Positions 8,094-16,107 of a stretch of DNA of 41,038 nt are shown here, piece after piece (position 1 is the first letter of the stretch; each line of letters opens with the position of its first letter). The translations under genes were made by a program, and so were the position numbers. Source of the DNA: Ruminococcaceae bacterium UBA2719 (lineage in GTDB: Bacteria > Bacillota > Clostridia > Oscillospirales > Acutalibacteraceae); contig DEKP01000031.1 in the NCBI GenBank assembly GCA_002353935.1, positions 1-41,038 on the forward strand. The letters are read 5' to 3'. The notes beneath the pieces were generated by a model. That model was not told the origin of the DNA and searched no databases. It saw only the letters and a list, made by a program, of their open reading frames with translations.

Positions 8094-8115
8094 CTTGTCT
8101 TTAAAGTGCTTTCAT

Positions 8116-8144
8116 AGTATAGCGAAATAATCATATAAAATCAA
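8116..8144 (-). promoter_or_regulatory. nrdD promoter
   Basis: On the minus strand, TTGATT (8144-8139) and TATACT (8121-8116) are separated by exactly 17 bases. The predicted start is about 8108, giving a leader of roughly 75 bases. Confidence 0.65.
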
Positions 8145-8147
8145 TTG

Positions 8148-8189
8148 TTAAATTGTACGATAAAAAATTGTTTTTTTCGTACAATTTAA
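8148..8189. promoter_or_regulatory. Perfect 13-bp inverted repeat upstream of the nrdD promoter
   Basis: TTAAATTGTACGA (8148-8160) and TCGTACAATTTAA (8177-8189) pair perfectly across 16 bases. The site begins four bases upstream of the nrdD -35 box, as expected for an activator or repressor site. It does not match the NrdR consensus. Confidence 0.55.
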
Positions 8190-8254
8190 ACACAAAGGGG
8201 AATTATAATAGTTAAAAAGAATTAAACTAGCTATTGTTGTTCGGTTTTAACAGA

Positions 8255-8270
8255 ACACAACATATTGTGC
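8255..8270. promoter_or_regulatory. Candidate NrdR box, distal
   Basis: On the minus strand this reads GCACAATATGTTGTGT, a near-consensus NrdR palindrome. It is 177 bp from the proximal box, an unusually wide spacing for a NrdR box pair, so cooperation would need DNA looping. Confidence 0.55.
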
Positions 8271-8344
8271 TTGTAATAAAATTGTAAGAGATTGTAAAAC
8301 AATTGTAACCTTTATTTCTGAGAATAATGAAAAATTGCAAAAAA

Positions 8345-8370
8345 GCAGGGCGCAAATTTTTACGCCCTGC
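8345..8370 (-). terminator. Terminator after the sodium/proline symporter
   Basis: An 8-bp stem (GCAGGGCG/CGCCCTGC) with a 10-base loop is followed on the minus strand by TTTTTT. It sits 16 bases beyond the symporter stop. Confidence 0.85.
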
Positions 8371-8385
8371 GAACAGTTATATAAA

Positions 8386-9936
8386 TTAAATCTCGGTTGT
8401 TTTTACTTTATCAAATTCGTCGGTAATCTCTTTTGACGGAGCTTTTGTTAACAAGGCTACAACAACCGCTACCAATAAAGCCAGCGCAAAGCCTATAACT
8501 AAAGAATACAGTCCGGTAGATGCAGCCGGAGTTTCTCCTGCAAACGGGATATATTCCCATACTATAACTGTTGCGGCACCGGTAGCCATACCTGCAACAG
8601 CGCCCGCCAAATTAAAGCGCTTCCAGAACAGCGCCAACAGTATAATCGGACCGAATGCAGCGCCGAATCCTGCCCACGCGTTGGATACCAGTCCCATGAT
8701 GCTTGATTTTGGATTGAGAGCAATAAAGAAAGCAATTAAAGCAACCGCTACAACAGCGATTTTTCCAACCCAAAGAGCATTTTTCTCCGAAGCCTTCTTA
8801 TTGATAGCACCCTTGTACATATCTTCAGATACAGCTGATGCGGTAACAAGAAGCTGAGAATCAGCAGTTGACATAATAGCTGCCAGAATACCGCACAAGA
8901 ATATACCTCCGATAAATACAAGAACGAAGTTTCCGCTAAATATTTGAAGAATAGATTTGATAAATACCGTCTCTTTTGTATTTTCGTCTAGTACTTCTGT
9001 TAGATATCCTCTTGCGACCAAGCCAAGCAGCGAAGCAGCACCCAAGGAAATGATAACCCATACGATAGCAATAATTCTTGATTTTTTGACTTCTTTGTCG
9101 CTTTTGATAGCCATGAATCTTATTAAGATATGAGGCATACCAAAGTATCCGAGAGCCCAGCCGAGATTAGATACAATACTCTTAAAGGAAATAGGATCTC
9201 CGTTTGAGTCTTTCATAAGATTCAAATATCCAGCAGGATCATGAACGCCCTTTGCGCTAAGCGCTGCGCTCAAAGAACCGTAATCGTTGCTGACCGCTAT
9301 ATAAGCGATAATCGGAACCGCTAAAATCGCTACCAGCATCAGCATTCCCTGAATAAAGTCGGTATAGCAGACCGCCTTAAATCCGCCTAAGAATGTATAA
9401 ATCAAAATAACGGCAGCTGCAATAATCAGACCGACAGTATACATAGCATCTGCATTTTTACCGGAGCCGAAAACATTTGCAAATAGCTTTGCGCCCGATG
9501 AAAAAGCAGAGGCGGTGTATACCGCAAAGAATATGATAATAATAACAGAGGATACAATTTTTAAAACACCTGATTTATCATGGAAACGGTTTTCAAAAAA
9601 GCTCGGTATAGTCAGTGAATTGTTAGCGACAATCGTATATTTTCTAAGTCTTCTGGCAACCAAATACCAGTTTAAGATAGTTCCTATCAAAAGTCCGATT
9701 GCTATCCAAACTTCTCCGGTACCGGCAAAATAAATCGAGCCCGGAAGTCCCATCAAAAGCCAGCCGCTCATATCGCTCGCCTGAGCAGACAAAGCAGCCG
9801 TCCATGATCCCAGACCTCTTCCGCCTAAAAAGTAGTCCTCGTTGTTTTTGTTTTTGGAATTTGCTGCGCCGATGATGATCATCATGAGCATATAAATCAC
9901 AAAAGCAACAAGGATAATTGTAATATTACTTGTCAT
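8386..9936 (-). CDS. putP: Sodium/proline symporter (SSS family)
   Basis: A 516-residue membrane transporter of the sodium:solute symporter family, with about 12-13 hydrophobic segments. Family features include the N-terminal YFLGGRGLGSWTAALSAQASDMSGW block, in which DMSGW and LLMGLPG are typical of PutP, and the Na+-site helix IMSTADSQLLVTASAVSED in the middle. It should import proline with Na+ for nutrition or osmotic balance. A ribosome site (AGAGGGTGG) precedes the ATG. It is a single-gene unit with its own terminator and is divergent from alr. Substrate assignment rests on overall resemblance to PutP and could include a related amino acid. Confidence 0.92.
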   Translation of the reverse strand: MTSNITIILVAFVIYMLMMIIIGAANSKNKNNEDYFLGGRGLGSWTAALSAQASDMSGWLLMGLPGSIYFAGTGEVWIAIGLLIGTILNWYLVARRLRKYTIVANNSLTIPSFFENRFHDKSGVLKIVSSVIIIIFFAVYTASAFSSGAKLFANVFGSGKNADAMYTVGLIIAAAVILIYTFLGGFKAVCYTDFIQGMLMLVAILAVPIIAYIAVSNDYGSLSAALSAKGVHDPAGYLNLMKDSNGDPISFKSIVSNLGWALGYFGMPHILIRFMAIKSDKEVKKSRIIAIVWVIISLGAASLLGLVARGYLTEVLDENTKETVFIKSILQIFSGNFVLVFIGGIFLCGILAAIMSTADSQLLVTASAVSEDMYKGAINKKASEKNALWVGKIAVVAVALIAFFIALNPKSSIMGLVSNAWAGFGAAFGPIILLALFWKRFNLAGAVAGMATGAATVIVWEYIPFAGETPAASTGLYSLVIGFALALLVAVVVALLTKAPSKEITDEFDKVKTTEI

Positions 9937-10089
9937 TTTTCCACCCTCTTAAATAAACTCAAGAATCATGATAGCATATTTTGCATTTTTATGCAATAAA
10001 TAATTCATAAAATATGGCCAGACCGTTGTAGATGTATCACCCAACATTGACGGATCACACAGCTTTTTTCAATTCTTTTGCGCAACGAC

Positions 10090-10118
10090 TTGTAAAAAAA
10101 ATAAGGTTATTATATAAT
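10090..10118 (+). promoter_or_regulatory. alr-polA promoter
   Basis: TTGTAA (10090-10095) and TATAAT (10113-10118) are separated by 17 bases, with the predicted start near 10125, about 60 bases before the alr start. The rest of the 9937-10177 gap shows nothing else clear. Confidence 0.7.
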
Positions 10119-10183
10119 TAAATACAAACTTATTTTAAGAATAAAAAATTTCTTAATTCAAATATAGTATTTTTGGAGTGACG

Positions 10184-11395
10184 GTGTTGAAAGATAAAAT
10201 GATTTTCACACGCAGATTATGGGCGGAAATCAATATGAATGCCATAGAGCATAATTTCATTCAGATAAAAAAAGCGATAGGGGATACAAAGCTGTGCTGT
10301 GTTGTCAAGGCGGACGCCTATGGTCACGGAGCGGTGGAGCTTGCCAAGACTTATCATAATTTAGGAGCAGATTTCTTTGCAGTATCTAATCTTGACGAAG
10401 CTTTGGAACTCAGACAAGCGGGGATAGAAGATCCAATGCTGATTTTGGGTTATACGCCATGCGACAGATGTGAGGACCTTTTTGAGTATAATATTTCACA
10501 GACGGTCTACTCGCTTGAATATGCGCGCAAATTATCTTTAGAGTGCATAAAGCGCAATGTTACGGTAAAAATTCATATAAAACTTGATACGGGCATGAGC
10601 CGCTTGGGATTTATGTGTCAGGATGTTTTAAAAGATGATAGTTCTGTTGAAGAAATAAAATCCGCCTGTCTCCAAAAGAATTTATATAACGAAGGCATTT
10701 TTACTCATTTTGCAGTAGCGGACGAAGGAGAAAGCGGAGAAGCTTATACAAACGAACAGTTTGAAAATTTCAGCTATACTATTGATCAGCTGAAAAAAGC
10801 AGGAATTGAGTTTGATATTTGCCATTGTTCAAATTCGGGAGCTATTTCAGACTATCATAATATGCACTTTGATATGGTTCGCGCGGGGATTATCCTCTAT
10901 GGATATCAGCCGTCTGACAAAGTAAAAAACAAGCTCGATCTTATCCCGGCAATGAGACTCAAAACCTTGATTTCTCATGTTAAAAAGATAAAAAAAGGAA
11001 CTACTGTAAGCTATGGAAGGACGTTTGAAGCACAGCGAGATATGCTTCTTGCTACTGTTCCTGTGGGATATGCTGACGGGTACATACGTTCTTATGCTAA
11101 AGACGGCTATATGCTCGTGTGGGACAAGACCTGCAAAATAGGATATAGGGCAAAGATCGTCGGCAGAATTTGTATGGATCAGCTGATGTTAGATGTGACT
11201 GACTTTGATAAGGCAGAGGTCGGAAATATCGTTGTAGTTTTTGGAGCGGGAACTGACGGCGAGCCTACCGCTGACGATATTGCAAGATGGGGAGATACTA
11301 TCTCTTATGAGGTTTTGTGCGCGGTATCAAAGCGTGTTCCTCGCCTATACCGAAAAAATTGGGACAAAAGTTATAATGTGGTGTATAAAATATGA
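10184..11395 (+). CDS. alr: Alanine racemase
   Basis: A PLP enzyme that converts L-alanine to D-alanine for peptidoglycan. The PLP lysine lies in VVKADAYGHGA (Lys42) and the second catalytic base in VSYGRTF (Tyr277). DTGMSRLGF and GRICMDQLMLDVT are further family signatures. Length (about 400 residues) is a little above the usual 370-390. The start is uncertain: GTG 10178, GTG 10184 and TTG 10187 are all in frame, and the ribosome site GGAG at 10175-10178 best serves 10184 or 10187. The stop overlaps the polA start (ATGA), so alr and polA are translated together. Confidence 0.94.
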   Translation: MLKDKMIFTRRLWAEINMNAIEHNFIQIKKAIGDTKLCCVVKADAYGHGAVELAKTYHNLGADFFAVSNLDEALELRQAGIEDPMLILGYTPCDRCEDLFEYNISQTVYSLEYARKLSLECIKRNVTVKIHIKLDTGMSRLGFMCQDVLKDDSSVEEIKSACLQKNLYNEGIFTHFAVADEGESGEAYTNEQFENFSYTIDQLKKAGIEFDICHCSNSGAISDYHNMHFDMVRAGIILYGYQPSDKVKNKLDLIPAMRLKTLISHVKKIKKGTTVSYGRTFEAQRDMLLATVPVGYADGYIRSYAKDGYMLVWDKTCKIGYRAKIVGRICMDQLMLDVTDFDKAEVGNIVVVFGAGTDGEPTADDIARWGDTISYEVLCAVSKRVPRLYRKNWDKSYNVVYKI

Positions 11396-13944
11396 AATTA
11401 TTAGTAGTTGACGGCAACAGTATATTAAACCGTGCGTTTTACGGTATAAAAGCGCTTACGACAAAAGACGGAAAATTTACAAACGCAATTTACGGCTTTC
11501 TTACTATGCTTGAAAGGATAAAAAACGATACTTTACCCGACGCGGTGGCAATCGCCTTTGATCTGAAAGCTCCAACTTTCAGACATAAAAAATATGCTTT
11601 ATATAAAGCAAACAGAAAGGGTATGCCGGAAGAACTTGCGATGCAGCTTCAGCCGCTCAAAGATCTTTTGGGCTATCTTGGATATACAATTGTTACCTGC
11701 GAAGGGTTCGAAGCTGATGATATTTTGGGTACGCTTGCAAAAGTTTGCGAGGAAAGCGAAAACGAGTGTGTTATAGCGACAGGAGACAGAGACAGTCTGC
11801 AGCTTGTAAGCGATAAGGTCAGCGTCAGGCTGGCAAAAAATTTGAACGGAACGCTTTTGTATACGCCCGAAAAGATCATGGAAGAATACCGTGTAACACC
11901 TGAAAAACTGATAGAAATAAAAGCTATACAGGGCGACTCTTCCGATAATATTCCCGGTGTAGCAGGGATCGGTCAGGTAGGAGCTACCAATTTGATCGAA
12001 AAATACGGTTCAATTGATTATATATACAATCATATTGACGAGCTTGATATCAAAGAAGGTATGCGCAAAAAATTGATAGATTCCAAGGACAACGCTTTTT
12101 TGAGCAGAGAGCTGGGAGAAATCTGCAAAAGCGCGCCGATTGATATAGATATCAGTCATTATAAAATAGGAGAGGTTGACATAGAAAAAGCCTCTAGGCT
12201 GATGAGTTCGTTAGAACTATTTTCTTTAATCAAGAAATTCGGACTTGATATAGCGGTAAAAAAAGAGCTGAAACCGCAACAAGCACTCTCTTGCGATATA
12301 AAAGCAGTTGATAAGTCAGAAGCTTTAAAGCTACTTGAAAAAGAAGAAAAAATCTTTACGGACATCGTGTTTGAGTCGCAGCAGATCAAGAAAATTATAA
12401 TAGCTTTATCTGATGAGGTGATTGTGTGCGAAGACGAACAGCTGCTTACAGATCTTGCAAAGCTGACAAAACCGTTATATGTTTATAATTCTAAGCCGAT
12501 TTTTGCATTTTACGACAAACTCGGAATAGATGATGTCAATATTGCGTTTGACATTACCCTTGCGGCATATTTGTTAAATCCTTCGTCGTCATCATATGAC
12601 CTTGAACGCCTTTGTGCCGAGTATAACGTAGAGACTGCAGCAAAAAGCGATAACGATGATGTTTTGGTGTATTCTATGCCGAAGCTTATTGATAAATTAG
12701 AAGAAAAAATAAACGCTTTTGAACAGAATAAACTCTTATATGAAATAGAAATCCCTCTTGCAAAAGTTTTGGCTAGGATGGAGAACATCGGCTTTGAAGT
12801 TGATGCGCAGGGGATTAAAAATTTTGGTGAAGATATAGCTGAAAAAATCAAAACACTCCAAAATGAGATATATGAAAGCGTAGGCTATGAGTTTAATATC
12901 AATTCTCCTAAGCAACTAGCTAAGGCATTGTTTGAGGACCTTGGTCTTCCTGCAAAAAAGAAAACAAAAAGCGGATATTCCACCTCTGCGGAGGTGTTGG
13001 AAAGTCTTATAAATTATCATCCGTGCATCGAGAAAATTTTGCTTTACAGAACATACGCAAAGCTAAAATCTACCTACTGTGATTCTTTGATTGAAAAAAT
13101 AGGCGAGGACGGCAGGATACATTCATCATTTAACCAAACTGAAACGCGCACCGGAAGAATAAGTTCTACAGAGCCTAATTTACAAAACATACCGGTCAGA
13201 ACAGAGCTTGGGAGAAATCTGCGTCGCTATTTTAAGGCAAAGGACGGCTGTGTTTTGGTAGACGCCGACTATTCTCAAATAGAGCTTAGAGTGCTTGCGC
13301 ATATTTCGGGCGATGAGAATATGAAAAAGGCATTTTTAGATAATGTTGATATTCACACGCTTACGGCATCTCAAGTGTTTAATATGCCTATTGATATGGT
13401 GACTTCGATAATGCGTTCGCGAGCGAAGGCTGTAAACTTTGGTATCGTTTACGGTATCGGAGCGTTTTCGCTTTCAAAGGATATCGGAGTAAGTGTCAAG
13501 GAAGCGTCCAGATATATTAATTCGTATTTAGAACATTTTTCTTCTATTGACGCATATATGAAGAATATAATTGAAAGGGCAAAGCAAGACGGTTATGTTG
13601 AAACGATCTTTGGCAGACGCAGATATCTGCCTGAGCTTTCGGCGTCTAATCATAATACGCGCGCATTTGGTGAGAGAGTTGCCCGCAATGCTCCTATTCA
13701 GGGAACAGCTGCAGATATTATAAAAATAGCTATGATCAGGGTAGACAACAGGCTGAAAAAAGAAAATCTACAGGCAAGACTGATTCTTCAGGTTCATGAT
13801 GAGCTGATTGTCGAGGCGCCGACAAACGAAATGATGCAGGTGGCTATTTTGTTGCAGGAAGAAATGGAAAAAGCGGTGTCTTTATCAGTGCCGCTCGAGG
13901 CGAAAGCCGCAGTTGGAGAGACTTGGTACGATGCAAAAGAGTGA
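11392..13944 (+). CDS. polA: DNA polymerase I, probably without proofreading
   Basis: An 850-residue family A polymerase for Okazaki fragment processing and repair. The 5'-nuclease domain covers about 1-270 (LLVVDGNSILNRAFYG, EADDILGTLA, GDRDSLQLV). The polymerase domain has motif A at Asp624 (DADYSQIELR), motif B around 675-690 (RSRAKAVNFGIVYG) and motif C with His802-Asp803-Glu804. The middle 3'-5' exonuclease region (about 290-440) has lost the metal-binding residues: the DTE of exo I reads FES, and the exo II Asp is missing. It should therefore lack proofreading, as in Bacillus and Thermus Pol I. The ATG overlaps the alr stop. Confidence 0.97.
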   Translation: MKLLVVDGNSILNRAFYGIKALTTKDGKFTNAIYGFLTMLERIKNDTLPDAVAIAFDLKAPTFRHKKYALYKANRKGMPEELAMQLQPLKDLLGYLGYTIVTCEGFEADDILGTLAKVCEESENECVIATGDRDSLQLVSDKVSVRLAKNLNGTLLYTPEKIMEEYRVTPEKLIEIKAIQGDSSDNIPGVAGIGQVGATNLIEKYGSIDYIYNHIDELDIKEGMRKKLIDSKDNAFLSRELGEICKSAPIDIDISHYKIGEVDIEKASRLMSSLELFSLIKKFGLDIAVKKELKPQQALSCDIKAVDKSEALKLLEKEEKIFTDIVFESQQIKKIIIALSDEVIVCEDEQLLTDLAKLTKPLYVYNSKPIFAFYDKLGIDDVNIAFDITLAAYLLNPSSSSYDLERLCAEYNVETAAKSDNDDVLVYSMPKLIDKLEEKINAFEQNKLLYEIEIPLAKVLARMENIGFEVDAQGIKNFGEDIAEKIKTLQNEIYESVGYEFNINSPKQLAKALFEDLGLPAKKKTKSGYSTSAEVLESLINYHPCIEKILLYRTYAKLKSTYCDSLIEKIGEDGRIHSSFNQTETRTGRISSTEPNLQNIPVRTELGRNLRRYFKAKDGCVLVDADYSQIELRVLAHISGDENMKKAFLDNVDIHTLTASQVFNMPIDMVTSIMRSRAKAVNFGIVYGIGAFSLSKDIGVSVKEASRYINSYLEHFSSIDAYMKNIIERAKQDGYVETIFGRRRYLPELSASNHNTRAFGERVARNAPIQGTAADIIKIAMIRVDNRLKKENLQARLILQVHDELIVEAPTNEMMQVAILLQEEMEKAVSLSVPLEAKAAVGETWYDAKE

Positions 13945-13992
13945 TTTTTAAAAAGTTCGTTTGTGAGTGTTTATTTGCAAATGGGGATTTTT

Positions 13993-14046
13993 GAATGTTC
14001 ATTCTCGAATGTTCATTCTCGAATGTTCGTTTTCGAATGTTTGTTT
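13993..14046 (+). repeat. 14-bp tandem repeat, nearly four copies
   Basis: The unit GAATGTTCATTCTC occurs at 13993, 14007, 14021 (two changes) and partly at 14035. Each unit contains a GAATG/CATTC inverted pair. It lies between polA and the ywlE-like gene; a regulator array or plain slippage product are both possible. Confidence 0.75.
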
Positions 14047-14167
14047 AAGAAAGCTTAATTAACCTGTTTTGACGGTTAACTTACGTCTGACTTTTGTAAT
14101 AAGTTATACTAAAATTATAAAACAGACATATGGCGTTGTATTGTAAATCGAAATAAAAGGTGAGATT

Positions 14168-14623
14168 ATGAAAAAGATTTTATTTGTTTGTACGGGCAAT
14201 ACCTGCCGCAGTCCTATGGCAGAAGTGATTTTTAATTTTGTCGCAGAAAAAAACGCTCTTGATTATAGAGCAGAAAGCGCCGGAGCAGCGGCGATAAACG
14301 GGATGAGTGCCAGTGAAAATGCGATAAAAGCTGTAGAAGAAATCGGACTGGATTTGACAAAGCATAAAACACGTTTTTTGCCGGACGTAAACCTGAACAA
14401 TTATGACTTGTTTGTCACGATGAGCGAGAGCCACGCGCAGATTTTAGAGAGCATGGGTGTGCCCGGAAATATCATACGTGTTTTACAGCGACAGACTAAC
14501 GAAGATGATAAATATGATTTAGGCATAGGGATAACCGATCCCTTTGGCGGTGATTTGAAAACATATGAAAAATGCCGCGATGAAATTTATGCGGCTGTGA
14601 ACGCTTTGATAAAAACGCTATGA
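14168..14623 (+). CDS. ywlE: Low-molecular-weight phosphatase, YwlE-like (protein-arginine phosphatase)
   Basis: A 151-residue phosphatase with the P-loop VCTGNTCRSPMAE: nucleophile Cys8, phosphate-binding Arg14, and Thr12 where classical tyrosine phosphatases carry Ile. That Thr is the feature known to make Bacillus YwlE prefer phospho-arginine. The general-acid loop DPFGGDLKTYEKCRDEI also resembles YwlE. It probably reverses McsB-type arginine phosphorylation, although no mcsB is in the window. A ribosome site (AAGGTGAG) precedes the ATG, and its stop overlaps the rimI start (ATGA). Substrate specificity is inferred from one residue and needs an assay. Confidence 0.85.
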   Translation: MKKILFVCTGNTCRSPMAEVIFNFVAEKNALDYRAESAGAAAINGMSASENAIKAVEEIGLDLTKHKTRFLPDVNLNNYDLFVTMSESHAQILESMGVPGNIIRVLQRQTNEDDKYDLGIGITDPFGGDLKTYEKCRDEIYAAVNALIKTL

Positions 14624-15054
14624 TAATAGAAAAAGCAGATTTAAACTGCGCTGATGAAATCGCTGTGATAGAATCAAAGGTTTTTAAAAGCAACCGCTCT
14701 GTTAACAGCATTAGGCGATTTTTGAGCGATGAAAATAACGAAATATATATTGCAAAAACAGATGAAAAAACAGTGGGCTACGGTTCGCTGAACGTGATTT
14801 TAGACGAAGGCTATATTATAGATATAGCTGTTTTAGAAGAATATAGGCGACAGAAAATAGCAACGCGGATTTTACAAGAGATTATTGAGTGCGCAAAAAG
14901 AAAGAGTCTGAAATTTTTAACTTTAGAGGTCAGAGAGAGTAACAAGGCGGCGATTTTGCTGTATAGTAAATTCGGATTTTGCAAAGCCGGAGAAAGAAAA
15001 AATTATTACTCTGATCCTAAAGAAAACGCTATATTATTAACAAAAACTTTTTGA
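14620..15054 (+). CDS. rimI: GNAT N-acetyltransferase, RimI type
   Basis: A 144-residue GNAT acetyltransferase. Strand beta4 and the acetyl-CoA pyrophosphate loop read IIDIAVLEEYRRQKIATRIL (R/QxxGxA-like), followed by the LEVRESNKAAILLYSKFGF signature that is typical of RimI, which acetylates the N-terminal Ala of ribosomal protein S18. Length fits the family (about 145-150). It overlaps the phosphatase gene by four bases and is directly followed by tsaD, a very common rimI-tsaD pairing, which supports the name. The real substrate in Firmicutes may be broader. Confidence 0.9.
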   Translation: MIIEKADLNCADEIAVIESKVFKSNRSVNSIRRFLSDENNEIYIAKTDEKTVGYGSLNVILDEGYIIDIAVLEEYRRQKIATRILQEIIECAKRKSLKFLTLEVRESNKAAILLYSKFGFCKAGERKNYYSDPKENAILLTKTF

Positions 15055-15065
15055 AAGGGATTCTT

Positions 15066-16094
15066 ATGAAAATTCTCGGAATTGAGTCCAGCTGCGACGA
15101 AACAGCAGCGGCTGTTGTACAAGACGGCAGACTTGTACTTTCAAATATTGTAGCAACACAGGTAGAAGAACATCGCCTTTATGGCGGCGTTGTACCGGAA
15201 ATTGCTTCCCGCAGACACGCAGAAAATATTGTCGGTGTGGTTGACGAGGCGTTAAATAAGGCAAGCTGTACCTTGGATGATATTGACGCTGTAGCGGTGA
15301 CATATGCGCCGGGGCTTATCGGCGCGCTTTTAGTGGGAGTGAATTTTGCAAAGGGCTTGTGCCTTGCAAAGGATATGAAGCTTGTTGCGGTGCATCATTT
15401 GCGTGCGCATATAGCGTCTAATTATATTTCTGATCTAGAACTAAAACCGCCGTTTTTATGTTTGGTAGTATCAGGCGGACACAGTCATATCGTAGAGGTG
15501 AAATCCTATACAAATATGAAAGTAATAGGCAAAACTCGCGATGACGCCGCAGGTGAGGCCTTTGATAAAGCGGCGCGTGCAATGGGAATACCGTACCCCG
15601 GCGGAATAGAGCTTGATAAAATCGCAGAAGAGGGTGATGAAAACGCGTTTGATTTTCCACATCCAAAGCTTAACGTCTTGCCGGGCAGCTCATTGTATGA
15701 TTTTTCATTTTCCGGGTTAAAGACAGCTGTAATCAATTTGATACATAACAAAGAACAAAAAGGCGAGAAGATACCTGTAAAAGATATCTGCGCCGGTTAT
15801 AGAAAAGCGGTAGTATCTTGCCTGACCGACAACTTTTTAAAAGCTGCAGAGGATTTAGGCTACAAAAAGCTTGTAATCGCCGGAGGAGTATCGGCGAATT
15901 CGTTGCTCAGGCGCAACCTTGAGAGTTTGTGCCAAGAAAAGGGATATAAACTATATATGCCGCAAAAATCGCTTTGTTCAGACAACGCCGCGATGGTAGC
16001 TTCGCAAGGCTACTATGAGTTTATCGCGGGTAATGTTGCCTCTCAAGATCTCAATGCTATTGCTACTTTGCCGATAGACGCTCAAAATCGCTGA
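15066..16094 (+). CDS. tsaD: tRNA threonylcarbamoyladenosine transferase TsaD
   Basis: A 342-residue enzyme of the ASKHA fold that transfers threonylcarbamoyl to A37 of ANN-decoding tRNAs, with TsaB/TsaE. Signatures seen: GIESSCDETAAAVV at the start, the metal-binding HHLRAHIASN (His-x3-His), LVVSGGHSHI, DDAAGEAFDKAARAMG and LVIAGGVSANSLLR. The ATG at 15066 is chosen because AAAGGG lies six bases before it; an in-frame TTG at 15051 sits on that ribosome site. It follows rimI closely. TsaB, often nearby, is not in the window. Confidence 0.97.
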   Translation: MKILGIESSCDETAAAVVQDGRLVLSNIVATQVEEHRLYGGVVPEIASRRHAENIVGVVDEALNKASCTLDDIDAVAVTYAPGLIGALLVGVNFAKGLCLAKDMKLVAVHHLRAHIASNYISDLELKPPFLCLVVSGGHSHIVEVKSYTNMKVIGKTRDDAAGEAFDKAARAMGIPYPGGIELDKIAEEGDENAFDFPHPKLNVLPGSSLYDFSFSGLKTAVINLIHNKEQKGEKIPVKDICAGYRKAVVSCLTDNFLKAAEDLGYKKLVIAGGVSANSLLRRNLESLCQEKGYKLYMPQKSLCSDNAAMVASQGYYEFIAGNVASQDLNAIATLPIDAQNR

Positions 16095-16107
16095 TAATAG
16101 GAGGATT

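Noticed and set aside
13993..14046. LexA operator cluster
   Set aside because: The repeats do not contain the Gram-positive GAAC-N4-GTTC arrangement.
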